A stretch of 64,000 nt of DNA from a virus. Where the stretch lies: positions 1 to 64,000 of IMG/VR virus record IMGVR_UViG_3300031857_000082. The stretch is one strand, 5' to 3'. Position numbers and translations under genes: made by a program. Below the pieces are notes generated by a model. The model was not told the DNA's origin. It was given only the letters and a program-made list of their open reading frames with translations, and did no database searches. Shown here piece after piece: positions 44,201 through 51,283 of the stretch (position 1 is its first letter; each line of letters opens with the position of its first letter).

Positions 44201-44704
44201 AGTAGATTCAAAATTTAAATAACCAACTCTTACTATTGGTTTGAATGTTGATGATGTTGGAATATCTACTGAGTAAGAAGCGTGTGTCCATGTTGAGGGA
44301 CTTTCGTTTTCAAATCTTTTATAAGTAACGCTTCCAGATACATCTATCCCTAAATCTATATAGTCTACTGTTGTTCCAGAAAAAAACCAGGTACTTAAAG
44401 ATATTGATCTTTTATCTGTATCTATATTTGATTCAGTAAAATAGGTTGGAAAAGTTGAGGTTGTAACTGATACGCTTGCAGACTTTGTAATATAAGATAA
44501 GCCGTCTTCTAATATTGGTCTATTTGGGTATGTAGAAGATGCTACCGAAGCAGATGTCCCACCCGAAGTATTCCAGGTAGATAGGCTCTGAGTGGAGGCA
44601 CTAAGTAGATTTGTAAAAGCAAAATCTTCATCTAGTGTCCATAAGGCTATTGGATGTTCTGCAAATATTTTTGAAGCATATAGATTAGAAACGGTATATG
44701 ACAT
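41219..44704 (-). CDS. Large virion protein with LamG/jelly-roll domains, 1,161 aa
   Basis: Almost entirely beta-rich, Ser/Thr/Asn-heavy. At least one concanavalin/LamG-like unit is visible at about residues 285-400 (LTAEFWIRVY, VSVLLNGDLVIDMDIDV, then a HDWLGFYSHN strand); similar units probably occur elsewhere, for instance around 1000-1090. Such domains bind glycans. Its place before the portal rather than in the tail-fibre block is unusual; it could be a capsid or neck decoration or a side fibre. An extended -10 element (TGC-TAAAAT) and AGAGG precede the start. Confidence 0.75.
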   Translation of the reverse strand: MSYTVSNLYASKIFAEHPIALWTLDEDFAFTNLLSASTQSLSTWNTSGGTSASVASSTYPNRPILEDGLSYITKSASVSVTTSTFPTYFTESNIDTDKRSISLSTWFFSGTTVDYIDLGIDVSGSVTYKRFENESPSTWTHASYSVDIPTSSTFKPIVRVGYLNFESTGSNFNVYFNGVSFAQWSEVYNRDTSGTKPIVLSDNSLSSAISVNASAYKVSQIQPYGFNDEDTGYYFINRNKMLANNTSLPMVFGSGNITRVNSPIDSGVPSIAIPGKTFLNDNGKYKNLTAEFWIRVYTDSQEPIRVFGPVSNSDGLYVEQEFLTLKVGSYTKSYFVGKWYRPMLLDIRYTSSNVSVLLNGDLVIDMDIDVNNVNFASSSHDWLGFYSHNTVYPFELDAVAIYPYIVPEQIARRRFVYAQAVDNPEEIVSDFKGESFFVDFPFAKYTSSMTYPDMNRWSSGFFSNLNGNSRSLSFVDYELPEIKFSYTSASVTIDDDISNNFLIDNYNIQNGEPTFIKMRPNASYDNVLGSIYFNSINTINSPVASIFGVFEAPQSLPTYSNREPIMTFTNSFTSDKFKICLSQSGLSYEFQTSASTYQIANYSASASQDLFVGIELEELIKSNFAIIGNFFNNPQNVSLNLGGYEDKVFTGKIRSLTFNNKMFTIKDTSELINTNGTMFFTEAEANNEGLYPFTYVGSYTFLPISSYGEIFFDIGSAGYWEDSLPLSYFGTYVQDTNSSPYYDLDLIQFNIDVPGPITMTNSASVADAFSMKSYITLQDFKLVGKKTYSSYTNTQNIGASRVLDLVPEFSTLTKKFEVVDGTIIYPPKELIDFENYYITIHLEMRVRGIKSKPVNIKRMSLTSLAFDETSEYKIGTRSGHSIIPFTRSGLNYDYKEKNPFTIYRDSTPYLYLTGDSGIAVLPYQSTKLRGLSFPINDHEASSYKLTGLQFWMFYNKDKTISSTQKMGTIIATEANAGINDYYDIYLVPELNGKRGSLKVYKNNVLYTGAKFFVNGRIIDEMKVVPLEWTSILISFTDSTDITLNSKKGKFEIYEGFLANNIAFFQQEFVNFFSKLTTGLQWTNIDDQNWDYPTQLATPLTWQQWGEIAITDIVSQTGDSTFKTYLGLSEQVFDDSATAVTNSDGFDALTNVTWVKKDVTAV

Positions 44705-44719
44705 TTTTACCTCTAATCT

Positions 44720-44728
44720 ATTTTAGCA
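44720..44728 (-). promoter_or_regulatory. Extended -10 element before the LamG-like virion gene
   Basis: Minus strand TGC-TAAAAT in the 29-base gap after nrdJ. The leader would be about nine bases and contain AGAGG only partly, so activity is uncertain. Confidence 0.4.
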
Positions 44729-44733
44729 TGCGG

Positions 44734-46674
44734 CTACTTGCTAATATCTACTATTTCGCATACCCCTGCTACACAAGACAATTCTTGGCTTCCAGTTGTG
44801 CCATCTTCTTTTTCGTACATAGAAAGCATTTCCCATTGAATATTTGAAGGAGATTTTTTTACCCATTCTTCATACTCATCTTTATAAATTTCTTGATATG
44901 GGGCTTGCTTATAAGTATGTTCACTCGCTGGTAAGAAAGATACACCACCAATTGAATCAAAGTTATCAAAAACCCATGCACCTACTCTTAGCCATTCATC
45001 TTCATGAACGTTGATCGTAACACTAGGGTTATGTTCTGTCCAATAAGTTCTATAAATCTTCCACATCTCTAGATGATCTATGGCTGTTAAATCTTTTGTT
45101 ATTGTTGCATTTTTTGGAGCCTTTTGAGGAAAATAAAATACTGTTGTTTCATCAGGCTTCATTACATCTGGTTCGTTTGGAACTCCTGAATCTTTTAAAA
45201 ATTGTGTTAATGGATCATTGTTTGAACCACGAACACTTCTAATATAATATTCTGAATACCACGGATGAATTCCGCTAGACACCCCGACCAGTTGACTTAC
45301 AGTGCCAGAAGGCTTAACACAAGTAATTGATACAGAAGGATTGATGTTTAATTTCTTTGCTTCGTGATCATTAACCCTAACTGACTCTAATCTCATATCA
45401 GTCAACAACTGCTCTAATGCTTTTCCTGCTGTTGAAGTAATCTTATTGCCATAGATTCCCGTTAAAGAAACTCCTAGCAATCTTTCTTCTTCACAATTAT
45501 CTTTCCATGTTTTGCGAAGATATTTAAAATTGGTCAAGGTTGACTGCCATGTTCCTAGGATAGTGGCTAGTTTAACTTTTTCCATTAAATCTTCTCTAGT
45601 GTCTTCTGCAGAAATAACTACTTCTGTTAAATTGCAAAATTCATTTGGGCGAAGAATAATTTCTCCACATGGATTTGTTCCTGCAATTAACGAGGCATCT
45701 CTTCTTCCAAAAGACTCTACGTGTTTACGTACTGAGTCAATATTGTAAATTCCTCTTTCTCCAGATTTTGATTCGTAAAGATTTCTCCATTCACGTAGGA
45801 ACTGTGCTGTGTTTGGCTTAGTGTTATAAACTGCTGAATTGTTTGCCAAAGATCTTTGTGCTTGAGTTTCCCACCAAGATCCACTTTTTGCTTTTGCCAT
45901 TTCAAAATCATCAAGATTAGAAAGGCTGATTAAAGCACTACGGCGAACTCCTCCAACTACAACCACTTCTCCAACCTTACACATTAGATCATGTGCTTCA
46001 ATTGGTTTTAATCTACGACCTGCAGCATTTTTAAAAGTATCTGTTGTAAATGTAAATAATGCACTTAGTGGCCCTGGTCCAGAAGCACGACCACCAAAAG
46101 TTTTTAGTCTTGCTCCTGCAGGACGAACTTTTGACATATCCCATTGTGGTATTTGACCTTGTGATAATAATGCAATTAATTCTTTAAATGCTTTTGCCCA
46201 TCCAAGTTTAGAATCTTCTACAACAATGGTAGTTGCTGTTTGATTAAATGATTCTGCAATTATAGGAAGTTCATCTACATATTTTGCTTCTACTGAAAAC
46301 CCTACCCCAGTTCCGTTCATCAATACATACATTGCTTCATCAAATGCACGTAGACTGTCTACTGCAATAAAAGAACAGTTGTATGCTGCAATATGATCAC
46401 GTTCTAATGCTGGACCTGCAGTCATCAATGCTCTCATTGAAGGCATAATTCTATGACTTAAAATTGCTTCTTTAACTTCGTCAAAAATTTTAGCATTTGG
46501 GCTATAGCCATAATTTAATACTAGATGATCTTTCATAAAGTTAATATAACGATCGACTGTTTCTACCCAAGTTTCTCTTCTATTTTTTTCTTCTATCCAC
46601 CTTGCATATCTTGAGATATGTATAAAGTTTTTGTATGGGTCTGTTATAGATCCGTTTTCATTAATAAATGACAT
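44734..46674 (-). CDS. nrdJ: Monomeric class II ribonucleoside-triphosphate reductase (B12-dependent)
   Basis: 646 residues, in the range of single-chain adenosylcobalamin-dependent reductases related to the Lactobacillus enzyme. C100 (AAYNCSF) and C347 form the expected redox pair. N334-P-C336-G-E338 is the finger loop with the radical cysteine and proton-transferring Glu. The C-terminal SCVAGVC (C634, C639) is the swinging thiol pair that reduces the active site. It converts NTPs to dNTPs without oxygen, feeding phage replication, but needs cobalamin from the host. It has its own promoter at 46717-46745. No NrdI, NrdE or thioredoxin partner lies beside it. Confidence 0.93.
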   Translation of the reverse strand: MSFINENGSITDPYKNFIHISRYARWIEEKNRRETWVETVDRYINFMKDHLVLNYGYSPNAKIFDEVKEAILSHRIMPSMRALMTAGPALERDHIAAYNCSFIAVDSLRAFDEAMYVLMNGTGVGFSVEAKYVDELPIIAESFNQTATTIVVEDSKLGWAKAFKELIALLSQGQIPQWDMSKVRPAGARLKTFGGRASGPGPLSALFTFTTDTFKNAAGRRLKPIEAHDLMCKVGEVVVVGGVRRSALISLSNLDDFEMAKAKSGSWWETQAQRSLANNSAVYNTKPNTAQFLREWRNLYESKSGERGIYNIDSVRKHVESFGRRDASLIAGTNPCGEIILRPNEFCNLTEVVISAEDTREDLMEKVKLATILGTWQSTLTNFKYLRKTWKDNCEEERLLGVSLTGIYGNKITSTAGKALEQLLTDMRLESVRVNDHEAKKLNINPSVSITCVKPSGTVSQLVGVSSGIHPWYSEYYIRSVRGSNNDPLTQFLKDSGVPNEPDVMKPDETTVFYFPQKAPKNATITKDLTAIDHLEMWKIYRTYWTEHNPSVTINVHEDEWLRVGAWVFDNFDSIGGVSFLPASEHTYKQAPYQEIYKDEYEEWVKKSPSNIQWEMLSMYEKEDGTTGSQELSCVAGVCEIVDISK

Positions 46675-46707
46675 AATTCTTCCAACTCCTGATTTTTTGA
46701 TTTATGA

Positions 46708-46713
46708 GATAAT
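46708..46713 (+). promoter_or_regulatory. Candidate extended -10 promoter for the plus-strand zinc-ribbon gene
   Basis: TGA-GATAAT (TG at 46705) about 35 bases before the ATG at 46749, with no -35 match. It overlaps the region of the divergent nrdJ promoter. Confidence 0.35.
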
Positions 46714-46716
46714 AGT

Positions 46717-46745
46717 ATTCTACACTAGTTTATGAGAGAGGTCAA
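46717..46745 (-). promoter_or_regulatory. nrdJ: Sigma70-type promoter of nrdJ
   Basis: Minus strand TTGACC (46740-46745), 17-base spacer, TAGAAT (46717-46722). The -10 context GTGTAGAAT repeats that of the accessory-cluster promoter at 1688-1716. Leader of about 35 bases to the ATG at 46674. Confidence 0.75.
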
Positions 46746-46748
46746 TAT

Positions 46749-46976
46749 ATGTTATCAGTCCAGGAAGTAACCTTTTATAACAATTTAGTTGAAAAGGGTA
46801 ATGCAGGAAAAATAAACTGTCCTTTTGATACTAATGATGTTGTTGTTACTAAAGTTAATGATAAAGATGAAGTATATTTTAAATGCCTTGGCTGCGATAC
46901 AATATTTTATCCAGGTTTAAAAATAGAGCAAATAATTAAAAATACAATAAATACTTTTGCTGCTAATAAAAAATAA
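46749..46976 (+). CDS. Small zinc-ribbon-like protein on the plus strand
   Basis: 75 residues. C24 (NCPFD) and C46-x2-C49 (CLGC) give three cysteines, with D27 or a His-free alternative as a possible fourth ligand, in a strand-rich ribbon-like frame. The C-terminus is a basic helix. GAGAGG lies seven bases before the ATG. It is divergent from nrdJ and one of only two plus-strand genes. Possibly a small regulator; function unknown. Confidence 0.65.
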   Translation: MLSVQEVTFYNNLVEKGNAGKINCPFDTNDVVVTKVNDKDEVYFKCLGCDTIFYPGLKIEQIIKNTINTFAANKK

Positions 46977-46977
46977 A

Positions 46978-47006
46978 ATAGTATCACAAATGCACAAATT
47001 TGTCAA
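46978..47006 (-). promoter_or_regulatory. Candidate minus-strand promoter between the two plus-strand genes
   Basis: TTGACA (47001-47006), 17-base spacer, TACTAT (46978-46983). It would transcribe antisense through the zinc-ribbon gene towards nrdJ. Hexamers are good but there is no gene directly downstream on this strand. Confidence 0.3.
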
Positions 47007-47028
47007 TTATAACAATTTTTATAAATAG

Positions 47029-47057
47029 TTGATTTTCTGGAATAAAAGGGTTATACT
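47029..47057 (+). promoter_or_regulatory. Sigma70-type promoter of the transglycosylase-like gene
   Basis: TTGATT (47029-47034), 17-base spacer, TATACT (47052-47057). The predicted start is near 47064. AAGGAGG (47085-47091) lies six bases before the ATG at 47098. Confidence 0.75.
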
Positions 47058-47097
47058 AGTAGGGTATCTAAAAATGGCTTCTTCAAGGAGGTAACTT

Positions 47098-47607
47098 ATG
47101 AAGAAAGTATTATTAGCATTATTGGCATTTATTATTGTAGGAACGTATATTAATCGACTGGATAGATCGTATATTCAATACCCCGCAGAACCGTTAGTGG
47201 TCGTCCCAGAGGGACAGACCACTTCAAGTGTTTTAGGGGCTGTAAAGGCCGCTAGAGAGGCTTCTAGCACCATTGCAGCACGCTCTAGGGCTAGGTTTGA
47301 AGATCCTAAATCAGACAAGGCTATTTCTGCCTATCAAGAGTATTTAAAAGACATAGTTCCAGATCAAGAAGAATCTTGTTATTTTAAAATTGTTGATAGA
47401 GAAAGTGATTGGAATCCTCTTGCTCAAAATCCAAAATCTACAGCATTTGGAATAGGTCAATTCTTAAATAGCACTTGGGGATTAGTAGACTATAAAAAGA
47501 CTAAAAACCCATATGATCAAATTGATGCAATGGTTCTATATGTTAAATTAATTTACGGTGATGGATGTAATGCTTGGCATTTTAAAAGCCAGCACGGTTG
47601 GTATTAA
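47098..47607 (+). CDS. Secreted lytic-transglycosylase-like (SLT) protein
   Basis: 169 residues. A signal peptide or anchor occupies about 1-19 (MKKVLLALLAFIIVG), followed by a ~60-residue Ala/Ser/Arg linker. The lysozyme-like domain begins near 85: catalytic E102 in VDRESDWNP, then GIGQF at 118-122, with C94 and C157 as a likely disulfide. The catalytic Glu, the N-P-x-A and the G-x-G-Q-F are classic SLT features. It should cleave peptidoglycan outside the membrane, either in lysis or in wall remodelling during infection. It runs opposite to all major genes, with its own promoter and strong ribosome-binding site, and ends overlapping the convergent glycosyltransferase stop by four bases. Confidence 0.88.
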   Translation: MKKVLLALLAFIIVGTYINRLDRSYIQYPAEPLVVVPEGQTTSSVLGAVKAAREASSTIAARSRARFEDPKSDKAISAYQEYLKDIVPDQEESCYFKIVDRESDWNPLAQNPKSTAFGIGQFLNSTWGLVDYKKTKNPYDQIDAMVLYVKLIYGDGCNAWHFKSQHGWY

Positions 47608-48695
47608 AGTTCTCTAATTTCTTTATAAACCTTATCCCATTCAGGACCACGTTTTTCCATGGTATGGAACTCTCTAACTATTTCCATATTACGTTGTCTT
47701 TCTTTATTCCTTACCTTTTGATTTGATAGTTCTTCTAAATGAGATATCCATTCATCTTCAGTATGGGCTATTCTTCCTACCCCAAATTCTTCATTAAGAT
47801 ATGTATATTCTTCAAAGTCTGTAGAGATCCATGGAACTCCTGCTGCTGTGTACTCAAGACCTTTAATAAATGATTTTGCTCTATTAAATTCAACATGGTT
47901 TAGTGGAACAATTCCTATGTCTATTTTATTAAACATCTTTGTATAACTTAATATTGGCTGCATACCTTCTGATGAATATAGTTTATGTGGTATTCCTAAT
48001 TGCTCTTCTACTGTAGGAGCATTTATAATATGTCCTGAATGATGAAATCTCCAACTTTTCTTTTCTAAGAATTGTCCTAAGAATGGATTTAATGTTTGAA
48101 GATCATTAGAACGCCAAGGTGTTGCTCCAACCCAGCCAACGGTAGGGTATAAGCCAGATAGATCTTTTCTAAAATTAAAGTATTGATTGTCTATTCCATT
48201 ACGAACCATAAATATTGGTTTGTTAGGATATTCTTTTTTGTAGTAATTATATAAAAATGGGGTAGAGGTAACTAAAGCATCTGCTAAATCCATACCTTTG
48301 AAATAGTGATCTCTATTGTTTTTAGGATTAGTCTTAGGATCTGTTGCTACATAAGCCATATTAGATGGCTCTAGTCCAGCGTGATGATCGTCTATATCTA
48401 TAACTATTTTTTGACCTATAGATTGTGCTTGAGGTATTTGTTCAACTATACTTTCAAGCATCATTAATTTTAATACAACAATGTCCCAGCCGTGTATTGC
48501 TTTTTTGTCTGGTATTAATAAACCATATCCATGCTTTGGGTCAAACCCAGGAAATCCCATTCCTGTTTCCCAACCAAGTTTTTTTAATTCTGTCATTGGC
48601 AAGTAGCAACGATACCAAGCACATCCATTTGGTTGTAGAGGATTGGTTCCAAAAGCCCAGTCATAAGTTAAAAATGCTATTGTTGGCTTTGCCAT
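47604..48695 (-). CDS. GT-B type glycosyltransferase
   Basis: 363 residues. The N-terminal strand (IAFLTYDWAF) and a DIVVLKL segment form a first Rossmann-like domain. The C-terminal domain has VGWVGATPWR, DIGIVPL and the family motif with an acidic residue, LEYTAAGVPWISTDFEEY, typical of GT4-like enzymes that use nucleotide sugars. Targets could be host wall glycans, phage proteins or DNA. I use the ATG at 48695 with GAGAAAGA upstream, rather than 48737, because the longer form would run through the terminator hairpin. It lies between the holin-like gene and the convergent transglycosylase. Confidence 0.85.
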   Translation of the reverse strand: MAKPTIAFLTYDWAFGTNPLQPNGCAWYRCYLPMTELKKLGWETGMGFPGFDPKHGYGLLIPDKKAIHGWDIVVLKLMMLESIVEQIPQAQSIGQKIVIDIDDHHAGLEPSNMAYVATDPKTNPKNNRDHYFKGMDLADALVTSTPFLYNYYKKEYPNKPIFMVRNGIDNQYFNFRKDLSGLYPTVGWVGATPWRSNDLQTLNPFLGQFLEKKSWRFHHSGHIINAPTVEEQLGIPHKLYSSEGMQPILSYTKMFNKIDIGIVPLNHVEFNRAKSFIKGLEYTAAGVPWISTDFEEYTYLNEEFGVGRIAHTEDEWISHLEELSNQKVRNKERQRNMEIVREFHTMEKRGPEWDKVYKEIREL

Positions 48696-48710
48696 TATAT
48701 TCTTTCTCTG

Positions 48711-48743
48711 AGAAGAAGGGGTAGGATTTTGTCCCACCCCTTC
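48711..48743 (-). terminator. Hairpin terminator after the holin-like gene
   Basis: 12-bp stem (48715-48726 with 48732-48743, one G-U pair) and five-base loop, followed on the minus strand by TTCTTC. The T-run is weak, so partial read-through is possible. Confidence 0.6.
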
Positions 48744-48760
48744 GTATATCTAATTTATAA

Positions 48761-49003
48761 CTATTTCTTTTTAGAAGCAGTTTTTGCTGCTACTGCGTTA
48801 ATTCCAAACTTTGTATCTTTTGGATTAACAGCACGAATGACTACCCATGCTGCTGCTGATAATGCTGAGTTTAGGATTGTACCTAAAGCATCTCCACTTA
48901 AAGCAGAAAAATCTGCTCCAGAAGCAGTGAATTGTGTAATTAATGCAATTACAAAAGCATTTACTGCTGACTCTAGCACTTTCTTGTTTAGTAATGATTC
49001 CAT
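48761..49003 (-). CDS. Putative holin
   Basis: 80 residues with two hydrophobic segments (about 11-28 and 43-60) separated by a short polar loop (GADFSALSGD) and a basic C-terminus ending in Lys-Lys-Lys. This is the layout of small holins of actinophages. It has its own strong promoter, AAAGGAGG before the ATG, and a hairpin behind it. It would permeabilise the membrane and allow lysis proteins out. No catalytic motif exists to confirm it. Confidence 0.7.
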   Translation of the reverse strand: MESLLNKKVLESAVNAFVIALITQFTASGADFSALSGDALGTILNSALSAAAWVVIRAVNPKDTKFGINAVAAKTASKKK

Positions 49004-49032
49004 TATTTGTCCTCCTTTAAGAACATTAGATA

Positions 49033-49062
49033 ATTGTACCTTACATAGTTAACCATTGTCAA
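49033..49062 (-). promoter_or_regulatory. Sigma70-type promoter of the holin-like gene
   Basis: Minus strand TTGACA (49057-49062), 18-base spacer, TACAAT (49033-49038). It lies in the gap after the six-cysteine gene. Leader of about 25 bases with AAAGGAGG. Confidence 0.75.
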
Positions 49063-49218
49063 CTACCACTTGCCTATAGGGCAAGAAGCCTCTGGTATGC
49101 CAACCTTTAAAGGCATAATACATGCACATAAATCACATTGTTTTGTTGTTTTAAAAAGATGTTCGCATGACTTACAAATGTCATATCTTTCTTTTGGATC
49201 AACAATCTTATTGTCCAT
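49063..49218 (-). CDS. Small six-cysteine zinc-binding protein, 51 aa
   Basis: C15-x2-C18, C28-x2-C31-x-C33 and C46 near the end, with a KVG...CPIGKW finish. This pattern is found in small phage and bacterial DUF6171-like proteins. I start at the ATG at 49218; the upstream in-frame ATG at 49260 would increase the overlap with the previous gene. It overlaps that gene by 11 bases and the holin promoter begins directly behind its stop. Role unknown. Confidence 0.65.
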   Translation of the reverse strand: MDNKIVDPKERYDICKSCEHLFKTTKQCDLCACIMPLKVGIPEASCPIGKW

Positions 49219-49516
49219 TGTTATCTGCTTCTTTAAATCTTGGCAAAGCATTAAATTCAAACTCTTTAATAGTGTTTATTGAATTAATGTATATTTGAAG
49301 TAGCCCTTGACCAGGGGTAGCGGGATCAAATAAAGCCTTAGATTCTAATTCTGCATATTCTTTAATTTTTTCTGATATGAATGTCTTTATCTTACTAACA
49401 ATATCTTGATCTTCATAATATAACTCCATTAGATGACCATATTGAAACAAGAATATAACTTCATCTTCATCTGTTAATATAACAGGTCCTTGTTGAGATG
49501 GTAGTATTTTATACAT
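49208..49516 (-). CDS. Hypothetical protein, 102 aa
   Basis: N-terminal strands (QGPVILTDEDEVIFLFQYG) followed by a mostly helical, acidic second half (about 30-95) with KIKTFISEKIKEYAEL. Soluble; no motif recognised. First gene behind a consensus promoter at 49537-49566, which suggests strong or early expression separately from the fibre genes upstream. Could belong to lysis control or to an accessory operon; nothing in the sequence decides. Confidence 0.65.
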   Translation of the reverse strand: MYKILPSQQGPVILTDEDEVIFLFQYGHLMELYYEDQDIVSKIKTFISEKIKEYAELESKALFDPATPGQGLLQIYINSINTIKEFEFNALPRFKEADNNGQ

Positions 49517-49536
49517 TAGTGCCTTTCTTTTGTATT

Positions 49537-49566
49537 ATTATACCGCTGATAGGGTAAAGTTGTCAA
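49537..49566 (-). promoter_or_regulatory. Consensus sigma70 promoter upstream of the 102-aa gene
   Basis: Minus strand TTGACA (49561-49566), 18-base spacer, TATAAT (49537-49542). The best promoter match in the window. It overlaps the last codons of the jelly-roll fibre gene. Confidence 0.85.
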
Positions 49567-50731
49567 GAGAGGTGGCCTGGCTTACATTTGAGTCGCCTCT
49601 AGGTCCAAGCATAAGTCCGTGCCTAGTTCCTCTATTTGGATTAGTTGCTACATAATTTTGTACCCATGAACTTCCAGTATTATCATCATTGGCATACGCT
49701 CGTAGTGTAACGGTGTTTCCAGATGTGCTTACTGAAATATTTGCGGGTATCCAGGTATTATCATTTACAGTATATGTATTAATTGTAGCAACACTATTAT
49801 TAACTGAATTTATTAATTTTATTTTTTGTGAATATGAATATGATGTTCCAGTAGTAGCGGAGTTGCTTAATAAACAAGTTGTTCCACTTAGTGTTCCACC
49901 ATTAGGACATGAATATGATGTTGTTGGCGGACTTGTAACAGCAGGTATATAAGAAGTACTTGAATAACAATTTCCATATCCATCATAAGCCACTGTTCCA
50001 ACATTACATGCACCAGTTCCTCCCAATTTACCTTGACTTCCGCATGGTCCAAAACTTTGATTATATGAGCCGCTTCCTCCAGCCGTTATACATACCCCAG
50101 AAGCAATATATGATGAGGATGTACAACTGTTTAATCTAATAAAATCTCTTGGGCCTGTTCCACCATTTGAACAAGAAGTTGATCCTGGTATTGATGTAGC
50201 AGTAGCAGCGTAATCATAAACACAAGTTGGTGTTCCTTGACCACTTTGTAAAGCCTGTCCATTAAATGTTGAGGCACATGTATAAGTTGTTGTTCCAGTT
50301 AAAATAACGTCATTGTAAGCAGCCCACCAGTTTGTTGCATCAACAATCCAAAACGCAATTCCAGCACCATATTTGCCAGATGCTTGAGAAGTTCCAGTTG
50401 GATTTATTGTTGTTCCTATTTGTACATTTTGTGTACTAAAGTCAACGTCTATCATTGGATAAGATGCAGCAGATGTGGCACTTTCAACCCTGTTAGTATT
50501 AATTGACCAAGACCCATCAGTTTGTGTCCAAGTATAATCTGTATCTGGAACATTTCCTAGGCTTGCACTATTTGCTCTATCAAAATTATCAGATATTGAA
50601 GAAGTATAAACTGTTTGCCATGTTCCATTAACTTTTGCAAATACTTGTTTTGCTGTAGTCCATGAATTAGAAGTTTTTATAAAAGGTGTTCCATTAGACC
50701 AGGAGCCATTATTTTTTGCATTTATTGGCAT
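49538..50731 (-). CDS. Jelly-roll fibre protein with cysteine-rich insert, 397 aa
   Basis: Residues ~1-45 form a small N-terminal attachment motif with repeated Gly-Ser/Thr-Trp turns (NGSWSNGTPFIKTSNSW). A jelly-roll domain starts at about 48 (DNFDRANSASLGNV) and resumes at about 295 (KIKLINSVNNSV) to the end (SLDNFTLSAV). Between these halves, at about 150-290, lies a Gly/Ser-rich insertion with ten cysteines, probably disulfide-linked on the virion surface. Such loops are candidate receptor-contact surfaces. It is the last gene of the fibre block. Confidence 0.7.
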   Translation of the reverse strand: MPINAKNNGSWSNGTPFIKTSNSWTTAKQVFAKVNGTWQTVYTSSISDNFDRANSASLGNVPDTDYTWTQTDGSWSINTNRVESATSAASYPMIDVDFSTQNVQIGTTINPTGTSQASGKYGAGIAFWIVDATNWWAAYNDVILTGTTTYTCASTFNGQALQSGQGTPTCVYDYAATATSIPGSTSCSNGGTGPRDFIRLNSCTSSSYIASGVCITAGGSGSYNQSFGPCGSQGKLGGTGACNVGTVAYDGYGNCYSSTSYIPAVTSPPTTSYSCPNGGTLSGTTCLLSNSATTGTSYSYSQKIKLINSVNNSVATINTYTVNDNTWIPANISVSTSGNTVTLRAYANDDNTGSSWVQNYVATNPNRGTRHGLMLGPRGDSNVSQATSLDNFTLSAV

Positions 50732-50739
50732 ATTATCTC

Positions 50740-51273
50740 CTAGTATTTAACCCAGATATCACCATTATTACCATCACCAGATGTTGGTGTAGATGTTGAT
50801 ACTGTTATATTTCTTACCCTCGATGTTAATGCTTGTTCTCCTTGCATTATTATACTTGTTGCTTGACCAGAAAATCTTCCAGCAAAGTCTATTAATGATA
50901 TTGTTGTGGCACTTGAATTTTTAAATTCTATTAAGTTTGCACTTTGACTTGCTGCTGCTGTAATGCTAATAGGCACAACAGATGCAGAAGATGGAAGCAT
51001 TACGTTGGCACCAGTTTTAGTTAAAAGATTAGCAGTGTTTGGCAAAGTTGTTAATGTTGATTCTATTGAGTCAAGTCTAGACTCATGACCTTCAAAAGCA
51101 CCTACTACTCCAAGAGGTGATCCAGAAGAAGGAGTCCAATTAGATACACCAAAATGGTAGGCACGAAATGCTTCAGTAATATCAGCAGTATCGCTTAAAT
51201 CTGGAACTAAGGAATCAAACTTAGATTCAACACTTCCAGTTGAACCAGTAAGTTCTCTTAAACTCCTAGCCAT
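50740..51273 (-). CDS. Fibre protein with small stem, 177 aa
   Basis: The N-terminus begins with a charged helix (SLRELTGSTGSVESKFD), has a short ITEAFRAYHFGV segment found in several phage fibres, then a coiled stem (HESRLDSIESTL) and a Ser/Ala-rich beta domain to the C-terminal GDIWVKY, the same D-x-W-V ending seen in the cassette proteins. Probably a short tail or side fibre. Function by context only. Confidence 0.65.
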   Translation of the reverse strand: MARSLRELTGSTGSVESKFDSLVPDLSDTADITEAFRAYHFGVSNWTPSSGSPLGVVGAFEGHESRLDSIESTLTTLPNTANLLTKTGANVMLPSSASVVPISITAAASQSANLIEFKNSSATTISLIDFAGRFSGQATSIIMQGEQALTSRVRNITVSTSTPTSGDGNNGDIWVKY

Positions 51274-51283
51274 CTCTTACCTC

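Noticed and set aside
46977-47028. Terminator after the plus-strand zinc-ribbon gene
   Set aside because: Only a 4-bp stem before a T-run; too weak.
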